DNA of 64,000 nt from an uncultured bacterium (lineage in GTDB: Bacteria > DRYD01), in assembly GCA_937139605.1 (NCBI GenBank), contig CAKZQG010000004.1, positions 7,832 to 71,831 on the forward strand, read 5' to 3'. A program made the translations under genes and the position numbers. The notes beneath the pieces were generated by a model. It saw only the letters and a list, made by a program, of their open reading frames with translations, had not been told where the DNA came from and searched no databases. Position 1 is the first letter of the stretch. Each line of letters begins with the position of its first letter. Below, one piece after another: positions 55,005-64,000 of the stretch.

Positions 55005-56834
55005 TTAAACACCAGCTTCTAGAACTATTCTTTCTTTTTCTAAATTAATGGAATCTATAATTGCTTTTTTAATTTCAGTTCTGGAAATAGGTCTTCCATT
55101 AAACTTTACAATTTTTTTACTTATGTTAATCCCCGTTTGCTTTCTTATTAATTTAGCTAATTGTCCAGAATAATTCATTTCAACATCTATAATAACCTTA
55201 GCTTTATTTAAGATATTAGCTACTTCAGTAGGAAAAGGATTTAACAGAATTATTTGTAAGAACGCTAATTTATAATATTGGTTTAATTCATCTAGTATAT
55301 CCAATACAGGGCCCTTAACGCTACCCCATCCAACTATAAGATATTCAAAATCTTGAGGTCCATAGAGTTTATATTTTAATTCTGTTGGGATTTCTCTTAA
55401 AGCAGTCTCTAATTTTCTCATTCTTTTATCAAACATTTTATTTCTATTAACTGGATCTTCAGAGATATGGCCTAGTTCATCATGTTCATCACCTGTATTC
55501 CAGAAGACTACATCTTGCCCCAAAACAGCCCTTGGGGAAATCCCGTTTTCAGTAAATAGGAATCTTTTATAAACTTTTCCATTGTTTAAAATTTCTTTTA
55601 TATCATTATCGGATAACAAGTTTCCTCTATCTATTTTAACACCACTTAAATCAAATGGCTTAACAGTTTGGATACTATTAGCTATAGCTTTATCAGATAA
55701 GAATATAACAGGTAACTGATATTTATCAGCTAGATTAAATGCCTCAATAGTTAAATAGAAGCTTTCTTCAATATCTCCGGGGCTTAAAACTATTCTAGGG
55801 AATTCACTATGTCCAGCATGTAAAGCAAATTCTAAATCTCCTTGTTCATGTCTAGTAGGCAATCCAGTGGATGGTCCTCCTCTTTGATAATTAAAAATAA
55901 CGACAGGTACTTCATTATTTCCAGCCCATCCTTGAGCTTCAGCCATTAAACTAAATCCAGGGCCAGAAGTAGAAGTAGCAGACCTAACGCCAGCTAGCGA
56001 TGCACCAATAGCCATACATATTGCTGCTATTTCATCTTCAGTTTGAATAGTAATAACTCCATATTCTGGATGAGCTTCTAAGTATTCACTTTCATCAGAC
56101 GCAGGAGTTATTGGATAATAGGTTTGGAATCTACAACCAGCTGCTATTTTTCCTATAGCAGTAGCAGTAGTACCCCCTAATAGAATTCTCTCTTCTTTAT
56201 TATCAATAGGCTTTAATTCGTAATTAAATTTATCATTATAATTATTTTGTAGGATATATTGATATGCTTTAGAGCCTGCAAAGAGATTCATATCTAATAA
56301 TTTAGCTCTTCTTCCGACAAAAACTGTTTCTAATACCTTTTTCAGATATTCAAAATTTAAATTAAGTAGAGCAAAAGACGCGGAAACTGCTATAACATTC
56401 CTCATTATCTGTAATTTAGAATATTCTTTTTCTTTTTGAAATTGAATTGCTGTTTCTTTTATTATATCGTTATAAGGCAAAGGGATTAATAATATATCAT
56501 TATTAACCATTGATCTAGCTTCATCAAGAGTAAATAAATCTTTATCAAATATAATAGCTCCATTACTAACCACAAAATCTTTATGTAATAAAAATGTTTC
56601 TTTATCAAAAGTAGCAAGTAAGTCTGTATAATCACTATGAGATCTAATATATTTATCTGAGATACTTAAGGGGTAATAGCTATGTGCTCCTTTGATATTA
56701 GAATGATATTCTCTTTTTCCGAATACATACAACCCAATAGATGCACAAGTTTTAGCAAAAGTCATTGCAGAAGAATCAACCCCAGTTCCTTGAGCACCTC
56801 CTATTAACCAATTTAGTTGATTTACTTTTTTCAT
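55005..56834 (-). CDS. korA: 2-oxoacid:ferredoxin oxidoreductase, fused gamma-alpha subunit
   Basis: A 609-residue protein. The N-terminal 190 residues match the gamma domain (NWLIGGAQGTGVDSSAMTFA, then GLYVFGKREYHSNIKGAHSY). The rest is the alpha (pyrimidine-binding) domain with YYPITPASDESEYLEAHPEY, TSGPGFSLMAEAQGWAGNNE and GGPSTGLPTRHEQGDLEFAL. This fused form is typical of 2-oxoglutarate:ferredoxin oxidoreductases (KorA). The TPP-binding beta subunit (korB) normally follows, but trxB is next, so korB lies elsewhere. It oxidises a 2-oxoacid to acyl-CoA while reducing ferredoxin, fitting an anaerobic life. Confidence 0.92.
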   Translation of the reverse strand: MKKVNQLNWLIGGAQGTGVDSSAMTFAKTCASIGLYVFGKREYHSNIKGAHSYYPLSISDKYIRSHSDYTDLLATFDKETFLLHKDFVVSNGAIIFDKDLFTLDEARSMVNNDILLIPLPYNDIIKETAIQFQKEKEYSKLQIMRNVIAVSASFALLNLNFEYLKKVLETVFVGRRAKLLDMNLFAGSKAYQYILQNNYNDKFNYELKPIDNKEERILLGGTTATAIGKIAAGCRFQTYYPITPASDESEYLEAHPEYGVITIQTEDEIAAICMAIGASLAGVRSATSTSGPGFSLMAEAQGWAGNNEVPVVIFNYQRGGPSTGLPTRHEQGDLEFALHAGHSEFPRIVLSPGDIEESFYLTIEAFNLADKYQLPVIFLSDKAIANSIQTVKPFDLSGVKIDRGNLLSDNDIKEILNNGKVYKRFLFTENGISPRAVLGQDVVFWNTGDEHDELGHISEDPVNRNKMFDKRMRKLETALREIPTELKYKLYGPQDFEYLIVGWGSVKGPVLDILDELNQYYKLAFLQIILLNPFPTEVANILNKAKVIIDVEMNYSGQLAKLIRKQTGINISKKIVKFNGRPISRTEIKKAIIDSINLEKERIVLEAGV

Positions 56835-56868
56835 AAAATTCAGCTCCTTTCACTTAATTTTTTTTATC

Positions 56869-57351
56869 TTATTTTTTATTTAATTTAGCTAATAAATTTT
56901 GAATAAAATATTTAATATCATTAGAAGCTAAATCTAAGGGGGTTTTTCCATCATTATTCTTTATATTAATATCTGCACCGTTTAATATAAGAATTTCTAT
57001 TATTTTTTCGTTATTTCTTTGGACTGCATAATGTAAAGGAGTATTACCACTTTCATCTTTTTCATTAATATTACTTTTAAATTTTATAAGTAAATTAACA
57101 ATATCTAGATGTTGATAATAGACTGCGTCATGAAGTGGAATATATCCTACAATATTTTTAATATTAGGGTTAGCTCCACTTATTAATAGGAATTTAACTA
57201 ATTCAGATAATCCTTCCATACAAGCTATATGAAGCATAGTATTTCCAAAGGAATTTTGAACGTTTATATCAATTTCACCAGATACTACTAATTCTTTTAT
57301 TTTATTTATCTGTTTTTTTCTTATTAATTCAAATAATTCTGTTATATCCAT
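56869..57351 (-). CDS. Ankyrin-repeat protein
   Basis: A 160-residue cytoplasmic protein consisting of four ankyrin repeats: FGNTMLHIACMEGLSELVKF, VGYIPLHDAVYYQHLDIVNL, SGNTPLHYAVQRNNEKIIEI and DGKTPLDLASNDIKYFIQN. Ankyrin repeats make protein-protein contacts; the partner is not identifiable. It lies 34 bases upstream of korA on the same strand. Confidence 0.92.
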   Translation of the reverse strand: MDITELFELIRKKQINKIKELVVSGEIDINVQNSFGNTMLHIACMEGLSELVKFLLISGANPNIKNIVGYIPLHDAVYYQHLDIVNLLIKFKSNINEKDESGNTPLHYAVQRNNEKIIEILILNGADINIKNNDGKTPLDLASNDIKYFIQNLLAKLNKK

Positions 57352-57543
57352 AGAATATATTTTTTAGAATATAATTTTCTTTGATTTTTCCTTACTATTT
57401 TTTTATTATACATTTTCAGATATTTATCCTTTTAATTAGTATATTTTAATTTATTATATTTTAACAAATTATCGTTATAATAGATGAATTTAGCATTATA
57501 AAAATAAAAGGAGTAAGAGTTTATTATAAAGAAAATAAATATT

Positions 57544-58994
57544 ATGGTAATTTCGGCACTTGATTTTATGGATAAAAATGAGTATAAAAAAATAAGAGAT
57601 TTATTTTTAGTTATAGATAGTTTTAGTAGTAATTGGGGTTTAGTTGGTGGTATCCCTAGAGATTACTTTATATATAAAAAAATCCTTAAAATAAAAGAGT
57701 TAGATATATTAATAGAAGATATAAAAAATGAGAATTTAGTTAAAAAAATATTAGAATTTTTAATAAACTCTTATAAAGAAGATATAGAAAAAAGTATATA
57801 TCATGATAAATTTCTAACAGGAAATATAATATTTAAGGGATACAATATAGACTTAATAACAGCAAGAACAGAAAAATATTCAAATATAGCTTCTTTACCT
57901 ATCATTTATCCTACAACACTAATTAACGACTTACTTAGAAGAGATATAACAATTAATTCCATACTATTTCAAAAAACAGATTTTAAAGAAGGTATATATT
58001 ATTTTAAAGTAATAGATATTAACAATTCAATAGAAGATATTAAAAAAAAAATATCAATTTTATATATAAGGATTCTTTAAAAGACGATCCTACTAGAATA
58101 TTTAGAGCAATTAGATATAAAGTAAGATATAATTTTGATTATACTCTCAAAACCCTAAATGAAATAAAAGAAAACTTAATAAATATTAAATATTTAACAA
58201 TAAATAGAATATTCAATGAGTTATCTATTATATTTGAAAAAGAGAAAAGGGTTGATTTAATTATAAAAGATTTTTTTCTAATTTTTAATTATAATCCTTT
58301 TATTATTGATTTTATAGGGAAAAATGAAATAAATGATATAGAAAATTCGGATTTTTTTAAAGATATAAAGATATTAATAAAAGCTATTTCAAGTTTTAAT
58401 TATTTCTTTAAAAACCAAATTAATAAGCCAGAAATAAGAAAGCTAAAAATAGATAAAATAAACAAAAATCTCATTTTTATTTCGTTTTTGTTAGCTTATA
58501 GTCAATTAATAAACACTAAAATAATAGATATAACAAAGTTTAATAATATAATAAGTAATAGAAAACAAATAGAGAATTTAAAAAAAAATTGGATTTTTAT
58601 TTTTAAATATACAAAAAAATCCATAAACTCAAAAACTATAAAAAAAATTATAAGATATTTAATAGAAACTGAAAATTTTAATAACATAGAAATATTTATA
58701 TTACTGCTGTTTTTAATAATAAAAACAAAAAGTAATAATAAATACTTAATAAAAAAAATATTTAAAAGGAAGTATGTTAATAAGCTATTTATAACTGGAG
58801 AATTTTTAATGAGTATAGCTAAATATTATTATAATATTAATCTAAATGCTTCTACTTTAAAAGAATTATTAAAGAGAATAAATTATCTTTATTATATAAG
58901 CAAACTAAATACAATAAATCAAATCTTAAGATACACAAAGAAGTATATAAAAAAGTATTTAGGAAATCAACTACAAAATAATTTAAATAATTAA
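57544..58994 (+). CDS. cca: CCA-adding tRNA nucleotidyltransferase, split by a frameshift at an A10 run
   Basis: The N-terminal half (57544-58080) has GLVGGIPRDYF, ELDILIED (metal-binding acidic residues), GYNIDLITARTEKY and LINDLLRRDITINSI, the class II nucleotidyltransferase motifs. This frame ends at 58080. The continuation in the -1 frame after the A10 run (58042-58051) is NINFIYKDSLKDDPTRIFRA, then IRYKVRYNFDY, the diagnostic next motif. It stays open to the TAA at 58992-58994. One extra A joins the two halves into 483 residues. tRNA genes here have no encoded CCA, so this enzyme should be essential for making the 3' end. Poly(A) polymerase-like activity is an alternative. Slippage-expressed, damaged or assembly error are all possible. 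Confidence 0.85.
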
Positions 58995-59067
58995 AATAAA
59001 ATAATCAAATAAAAATTAGTCTTAAAAGGATAAATGAATGATAATTAAAAATAAATAAAATAGGGAT

Positions 59068-62000
59068 ATGATGATAGCAAACAGATATAAAATAATAAAG
59101 AAGTTAGGGCAAGGGGGGATGGGGGAGGTATACAAAGCTACAGATACTATATTAGATAGAGTTGTAGCAATAAAAGTAGTATATTCAAATTTACTAAAGA
59201 AGCAAGAATTTATTCAAAGATTTTTAAGGGAAGCTAAAATAACAGCCTCTCTTAATCATATCAATATTGTAAAAGTCTTTGATTTAATCCTAGATAATAA
59301 TAACTATTATCTTATAATGGAATTTATAGACGGTACATCTTTAAGAAATTATTTAGAAAATAGGAAGGAAATAAACATATTAAATGAATTATATTTATTT
59401 TTACAGATATTAGATGGAATAGAATATGCACATAATAAAAATATAGTTCATAGGGATTTAAAGCCGGAGAATATAATGCTAACAAAAGAAGGAGCAATAA
59501 AAATAACAGATTTTGGCTTAGCCTTTGCTTTAGGAAGTCATAGTTTAACAAATCCAGGGACCTTAATGGGAACATTAGGATACTTATCTCCAGAGCAAGC
59601 TCAAGGAATAGATGTAGATTTCTTAACAGATATATATTCCTTAGGGGTAATCTTATATGAATTACTTACAAATAATTTACCGATAATAGATACAAATGCT
59701 GCTGCAATGATTTATAAAATCTTAAATGAAAAACCAACCCCACCAACTAAATATAATCCAAATATAGACAAAGAATTAGAAAATATTATATTAAAAGCAA
59801 TAGAAAAAAATAAAAATAAAAGATATAAAAATACAACAGAGTTTAAAAATACTATTATAAACTATATAAATCAAAAAACAAAAGAAATAGAACAAATAAT
59901 AAATGAAGACCAGAAAATGGAAAACATTAACAAAATAGATAGTAAAATAGATAAAGATTCCTTAATAAATCAAACATTAAGTAGTATATTAAACGATATA
60001 GTTTCATATAAAAGAGATATAAAAGATTTAGCAATAGAACAAAAAAACCAATCAATAGATCAAATAAAAGAGCAAGCAATAAAAGATATAGAAGATAAAT
60101 TAGTAATAGATGAAGATAATAAAGAAATCAAAGAAGAAATTCCAAATACAGCTTCTCAGAATATAGAAGAAAAGAAAATAGATTATAAAGAAAAAAATAT
60201 CAATATTCCGTTTTTAAATATAGCGAAAAATTTGGAACAAATAGATATAAATATTAATGTAAAAGATAATAAGAATTTAGCTCCCAGTCTTTCAAGTAGA
60301 GATATAGAAGTACTTTTAAATAAAGCACAAAGGTTTTATGAAAAAAAGGATTATGAAAATACTATTAATATTTTGGAGAATTTATTACCTTACTATGAAT
60401 CTAAGACAATGATTTATATTTTAGCGAAATCATATTTTAAAATAAGGAATCCGGATAAAGCTTTATATTATTGTAATTATTATATAGAAAAATATCAAAA
60501 AACAGAAAAGATATTAAATCTTTTAGGAGATATATATTATAGTATAAAAGACTATGTTAATTCTTATGTAGTGTTTAATGAATTATATAATTTAACAGAC
60601 AATAATGTTTATTTAGTATTAGCGGCCAAAAGTGCTCTAAATTATGATCCTGCTTTAACAATAAATATTCTTACTAATCTTATTTCTATTTTTAAGGATC
60701 AAAAAGATATAGATCCATTTTTTTATAAGATTTATAAATATTTAGGGTTAGCGTATTTTAGGTTAGGTAAATATGAGTTAGCTATTTCCAACTTATCTCA
60801 ATATTTAAAATATATAAAAGACGATAGTAGTGTATTCCCTTCATTAATAAAATCTTATAAGCTATTAGGTAAAAATATAGAATTAGCTAAAATATATTCT
60901 TCGATATTAGATTATATAGAAGATGTAGAAACGTTAAAAGAAGCAATGGAATTTTATATTGGAATATCTGAGTATAAAAAATCTATAGAATTAGCTAAGA
61001 AAATAATAGAAATAGAAAAAGATAATTTAAATATTTACCAGAATTTATATATAGCTGCTAAAGCTATAAATGATATAGATTCTTTGATTATAGCAATAGA
61101 AAACATTATAAGGCTTATGGGATATAATAAAGAGCTAATATATGAATTAGCTCAAGCTTATGAAAATAAAAAACAATATGATAAGTCAATTAATATTATT
61201 ATAAATTTAATATCAGATGAAGAAGATTTTTATACTAAAATAAGTTATAAAGAGTACTTAATAGAATTAATGATAAAAAAAGGAGAATATGAGAATGCTT
61301 TAAATTTGATTTTTGAGTTAATAAGTATAAATTCAGCTAATCCAATATATTATGAAAAGGCATCACATATATATTATTTAATGGGGAAAGCAGAAGACGC
61401 CATAAAAAATATAGAAACTGCATTATCCTTAGATCCTACTAATATAAACTATTATAAATTCTTATCTAAAATATATTTAGAGTTAAATGATTCTAGTAAA
61501 TTGATTAATGTTTTAAAAAATTTAATAGATTTTAATCCAAATGATATAGAGACTTATATATTATTAGCAAAAGTTTATTTAAATTTAAGGAATTATTTAA
61601 AAGCTTATGAGAATATAATAGCAGCAAAATCTAAAGCTTTCTCTTTTAATATAGAATTCCCATTATATGCTTATGATATATTAATAAAAATTTTTCAAAA
61701 TTTATTTAAAAATCAAGATTTAATTGACAAACTAAAAGAGTTAATTTTAGAAGTTAAATCTGAGAAAGAGATATCTTATATTTATTACCAACTAAGTTTT
61801 ACTTATTGGATATATTATTCAGATAATATAAAAGCGTTAGAGTATTCTAATAATGCTTATTTATATGCAAATAAGATAAATTTTTCGCCTGTTAGTATAT
61901 TATCTGCTTCTTTATCTATGTTTTTAAAAAAGCAGTATAAAAATGCAATAAATTTGTTAATAAATAGCATTATAAGATTATATAATGAAAATTCTTTAAA

Positions 62001-62391
62001 TAAATTTTTTGAGTTAAAAATAATAGAGTTGCTAATGAGTTTTATAATTCTTTCTTCTTTTGATATATATAAGGAATATAATATTCCCATTAGTTTATTA
62101 ATGGAGAAATTAATAGATGAAAATAATAATGAAATCATAGATGGGTATTATTATTATTTAAAAGCGAAATCAATAGAGTTAGAAAACAATGAAATAAATG
62201 TTAATTCTTTATATTATTATGAATTAGCTATGAAAAATGGTTTTGAAACAGAAGGGATAATTTTTAAGATATTTTTTATTTATAAAAATCTTTTAAAAGA
62301 TTTAGATACTGCTAAGAAATATTTAGAAAAATTGATAATATTAAATCCTAATGAGAAGATATATTCTAATTATCTAAAGGAGTTTAAATAA
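59068..62391 (+). CDS. Hanks-type Ser/Thr protein kinase with TPR repeats
   Basis: A 1107-residue protein. Residues 1-265 are a protein kinase: GQGGMGEVY (glycine loop, 14-22), the lysine of VAIK at 36, HRDLKPEN at 128-135, DFG at 148-150 and SPEQ at 174-177. Residues about 270-420 are charged and probably a linker. Residues about 420-1100 form many TPR-like helical hairpins (such as AKSYFKIRNPDKALYYCNYY and ASHIYYLMGKAEDAIKNIET). No membrane helix or PASTA domain is visible, so it is cytoplasmic. TPRs would bring partners to the kinase. Two adjacent ATGs start it; the second gives better spacing from AGGG. It is the largest gene after the PilX-like one. Confidence 0.93.
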   Translation: MMIANRYKIIKKLGQGGMGEVYKATDTILDRVVAIKVVYSNLLKKQEFIQRFLREAKITASLNHINIVKVFDLILDNNNYYLIMEFIDGTSLRNYLENRKEINILNELYLFLQILDGIEYAHNKNIVHRDLKPENIMLTKEGAIKITDFGLAFALGSHSLTNPGTLMGTLGYLSPEQAQGIDVDFLTDIYSLGVILYELLTNNLPIIDTNAAAMIYKILNEKPTPPTKYNPNIDKELENIILKAIEKNKNKRYKNTTEFKNTIINYINQKTKEIEQIINEDQKMENINKIDSKIDKDSLINQTLSSILNDIVSYKRDIKDLAIEQKNQSIDQIKEQAIKDIEDKLVIDEDNKEIKEEIPNTASQNIEEKKIDYKEKNINIPFLNIAKNLEQIDININVKDNKNLAPSLSSRDIEVLLNKAQRFYEKKDYENTINILENLLPYYESKTMIYILAKSYFKIRNPDKALYYCNYYIEKYQKTEKILNLLGDIYYSIKDYVNSYVVFNELYNLTDNNVYLVLAAKSALNYDPALTINILTNLISIFKDQKDIDPFFYKIYKYLGLAYFRLGKYELAISNLSQYLKYIKDDSSVFPSLIKSYKLLGKNIELAKIYSSILDYIEDVETLKEAMEFYIGISEYKKSIELAKKIIEIEKDNLNIYQNLYIAAKAINDIDSLIIAIENIIRLMGYNKELIYELAQAYENKKQYDKSINIIINLISDEEDFYTKISYKEYLIELMIKKGEYENALNLIFELISINSANPIYYEKASHIYYLMGKAEDAIKNIETALSLDPTNINYYKFLSKIYLELNDSSKLINVLKNLIDFNPNDIETYILLAKVYLNLRNYLKAYENIIAAKSKAFSFNIEFPLYAYDILIKIFQNLFKNQDLIDKLKELILEVKSEKEISYIYYQLSFTYWIYYSDNIKALEYSNNAYLYANKINFSPVSILSASLSMFLKKQYKNAINLLINSIIRLYNENSLNKFFELKIIELLMSFIILSSFDIYKEYNIPISLLMEKLIDENNNEIIDGYYYYLKAKSIELENNEINVNSLYYYELAMKNGFETEGIIFKIFFIYKNLLKDLDTAKKYLEKLIILNPNEKIYSNYLKEFK

Positions 62392-62399
62392 ACAAGATA

Positions 62400-62450
62400 A
62401 AATAGTAAAATAAAATAAAATAAAATAAAAAAAAATAAAAAAAAATAAAA
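62400..62450 (+). repeat. AAAAT-type simple repeat upstream of truB
   Basis: A run of AAAAT units with slips to longer A runs fills the gap between the kinase gene and truB. It includes stretches of nine A. It probably has no coding role and may be a slippage-prone spacer. Confidence 0.6.
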
Positions 62451-62463
62451 GGAGAAGGTGGGT

Positions 62464-63456
62464 ATGAATTATATTAATTTAAATGGTTTTGTGTTAATAA
62501 ATAAGGTTCCGGGGTTTAGTACTACTAATTATTCAGAAAAAATAAAAAAAATAATTAATAATAAATTAAGATTAATATATTCAAGAGAGGGTTTAATAGG
62601 GGATTTAGTGGAGAAGGTAGGACATACGGGGAGTTTAGATCCATTTGCGAGTGGGGTTATAGTTTTAGCGATAAATGATGCTACAAAAGTAATTCAATTT
62701 TTAAGTAAGCAGAAAAGATATATAGCGGAGGTTTTGATAGGGATTTCAACGGATACTTATGATATTTCTGGGCAAATTATAAAGCAGCAGAGATATACTA
62801 AGCAGGAATTGAGTAAGATTGTGGATTTAATAAGTAGTTCTTTAATTAATTTTATAGGGAAGGTAGAGCAGACTCCGCCACCTTTTAGTGCGAAAAAAAT
62901 TAAAGGGAAGCGGGCTTATCAGTTAGCAAGGGAAATATCTCAACACAACACTACATTATTAGATGAAATCAAACTAAAAAAGCATACCGTTTATATAGAA
63001 AATATAACTATAATAAATCAATATAAGGATAGGTTAGTATTGGAGGTATCTTGTTCAGAAGGTACTTATATTAGGTCTTTAGTAAATGATATTTCTAATT
63101 TAATAGATATTCCTTTAACTCTTTCTTTTTTAGTTAGGACGAATTCAAATAATTTTGAGATATCTCAGAGTTATACTCTTGAGGAGGTAAAGAATTCGGA
63201 GAATTTAAATTTTTTATTACCTTTGAATGTGGTGTTGGATAATTTTTCTAAGGTAGTTATACAGGATAGGTATATATTTAGGGTAAGGAATGGGCATAGT
63301 TTTAGTAAGAGTTCTATTATAGCTTTAAATAAGAATGGGTTATTTAGTGATAAGAATATATTTACGGTAATGGATAAAAAGAGGAATCATTTAGCTATAG
63401 CTTATTCAGATAATGATATTAATTTTAAAATAAAGCGTGTTTTAATGCCTTATTAG
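62464..63456 (+). CDS. truB: tRNA pseudouridine-55 synthase
   Basis: A 330-residue enzyme that makes pseudouridine at tRNA position 55. It has FVLINKVPGFST at the start, KVGHTGSLDPFASGVIVLAI with the catalytic Asp near residue 59, TPPPFSAKKIKGKRAYQLAR and VSCSEGTYIRSLVNDISNLI, all TruB motifs. The start at ATG 62464 has GGAG nine bases upstream; a GTG two codons earlier is too close to that site. A C-terminal part of about 80 residues (RDRYIFRVRNGHSFS-like) may be a PUA-like tail. Confidence 0.94.
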   Translation: MNYINLNGFVLINKVPGFSTTNYSEKIKKIINNKLRLIYSREGLIGDLVEKVGHTGSLDPFASGVIVLAINDATKVIQFLSKQKRYIAEVLIGISTDTYDISGQIIKQQRYTKQELSKIVDLISSSLINFIGKVEQTPPPFSAKKIKGKRAYQLAREISQHNTTLLDEIKLKKHTVYIENITIINQYKDRLVLEVSCSEGTYIRSLVNDISNLIDIPLTLSFLVRTNSNNFEISQSYTLEEVKNSENLNFLLPLNVVLDNFSKVVIQDRYIFRVRNGHSFSKSSIIALNKNGLFSDKNIFTVMDKKRNHLAIAYSDNDINFKIKRVLMPY

Positions 63457-63533
63457 CTTTCTTCTTTCAATTCTTTCAATTTTACTACGTTCCTTTCAAT
63501 TCCACTATTTTCAGATATAAGAGCTTATTTTTT

Positions 63534-63952
63534 GTTTCAATTCCTTATAGGTAGGCTAAAACAAATTAGAAGAATTACAGTATTACATAAGAGAATTAGA
63601 GTTTCAATTCCTTATAGGTAGGCTAAAACTATACCTTATAGCACTAATCTCACTTTCATATCTAAGTTTCAATTCCTTATAGGTAGGCTAAAACATGAAT
63701 TCCGCGGGAGTGGGGGGGGGAGATCAGGTTTCAATTCCTTATAGGTAGGCTAAAACTCTATAAATATCTCCCCATAAACTTCAGGAATTATGTTTCAATT
63801 CCTTATAGGTAGGCTAAAACTTTGTAACAAAGTTAGTTATATATAAAAGTGGAGGTGAGTTTCAATTCCTTATAGGTAGGCTAAAACTAGAGAGACTAAT
63901 CATCAGCGCCGAATTTAAATGGAGTTTCAATTCCTTATAGGTAGGCTAAAAC
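63534..63952 (-). CRISPR. CRISPR array, seven 29-bp repeats and six spacers
   Basis: Seven perfectly matching 29-base repeats start at 63534, 63601, 63666, 63728, 63792, 63859 and 63924. On the plus strand each begins GTTTCAATTCC and ends GGTAGGCTAAAAC. Spacers are 38, 36, 33, 35, 38 and 36 bases. On the minus strand the repeat ends ATTGAAAC, the usual crRNA 5' tag of type I-B systems, so transcription should run leftward with the leader right of 63952. Degenerate TTTCAATTC fragments lie left of the array (63465-63505), which fits the old end. No cas gene is in the window. Confidence 0.95.
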
Positions 63953-64000
63953 CCGTAAAGTAAATTTTTTACTTTCTATAATAAAATTAAATAAAAAATA

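Noticed and set aside
57470-57490. TTATCGTTATAAT as another copy of the hairpin element
   Set aside because: It matches only the ATAACGA end; no GTTATATGAAAT partner or inner stem is present.
62400-62450. AAAAT repeat as a hairpin or regulatory site
   Set aside because: It is low complexity with no pairing and no known motif.

Overview
This window is very AT-rich bacterial chromosome, judged by eye; the arms of the tRNAs, one structured leader and one CRISPR spacer stand out as GC-rich. The owner looks like a flagellated anaerobe with ferredoxin-linked metabolism. It carries a block of flagellar export/switch genes (fliM-N-O-P-Q), a fused gamma-alpha subunit of a 2-oxoacid:ferredoxin oxidoreductase, the start of a complex I subunit (nuoD), a PilX-like pilus protein and an LpxB-like protein. 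It also has several families common in Firmicutes (YqeG phosphatase, DUF948, copper-amine-oxidase-like stalk domains). The mix does not let me name a phylum with confidence.

Layout. Positions 1-14953 (minus strand): nuoD (cut by the window edge), a cell-wall amidase, an SF2 helicase with an Mrr_N-type partner, a solute-binding lipoprotein, an acetyltransferase, a glycosyltransferase, glyS, metK, an envelope protein, a zinc-ribbon protein and rpe. Positions 15176-24466: an M15-like peptidase, three paralogues of an AAA-ATPase/PD-(D/E)XK protein (two broken, one intact) and a very large PilX-like protein. Positions 24575-33717: lgt, glnA, a run of envelope/unknown genes and fabD. Positions 33718-34080: a structured leader and a small broken ORF. 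Positions 34081-45109: thiN, fliQPONM, pyrG, an NHL protein, pcm, pdxT, pit, a recO-like gene, wecB and a sugar transferase. Positions 45234-45626 (plus strand): tRNA-Arg, a 49-residue protein with 20 cysteines, and tRNA-Gln. Positions 46456-57351: a helical protein of unknown role, tal, an LpxB-like gene, rodA, rnpA, an ICMT-family methyltransferase, prmA, trxB, korA and an ankyrin protein, with two decayed repeat relics. Positions 57544-64000 (plus strand): cca, a TPR-containing Ser/Thr kinase, truB and a seven-repeat CRISPR array whose leader side lies at the right edge.

The two most unusual signals are these. First, ten copies of a 21-36 bp hairpin element sit inside two of the three AAA/PD-(D/E)XK paralogues. 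The intact third paralogue preserves every empty site. Each insertion is flanked by TA, occurs in either orientation, and has an inner stem whose sequence changes between copies while staying self-complementary. Several insertions keep the reading frame and add 7 or 12 residues. Second, at least four genes (Mrr_N gene, glycosyltransferase, cca, probably rnpA) are split at poly-A/poly-T runs. All of them need exactly one more base of the run, or a -1 slip, to restore the frame. Because cca and rnpA are normally essential, this is either slippage-rescued coding or a consistent homopolymer length error in the assembly.
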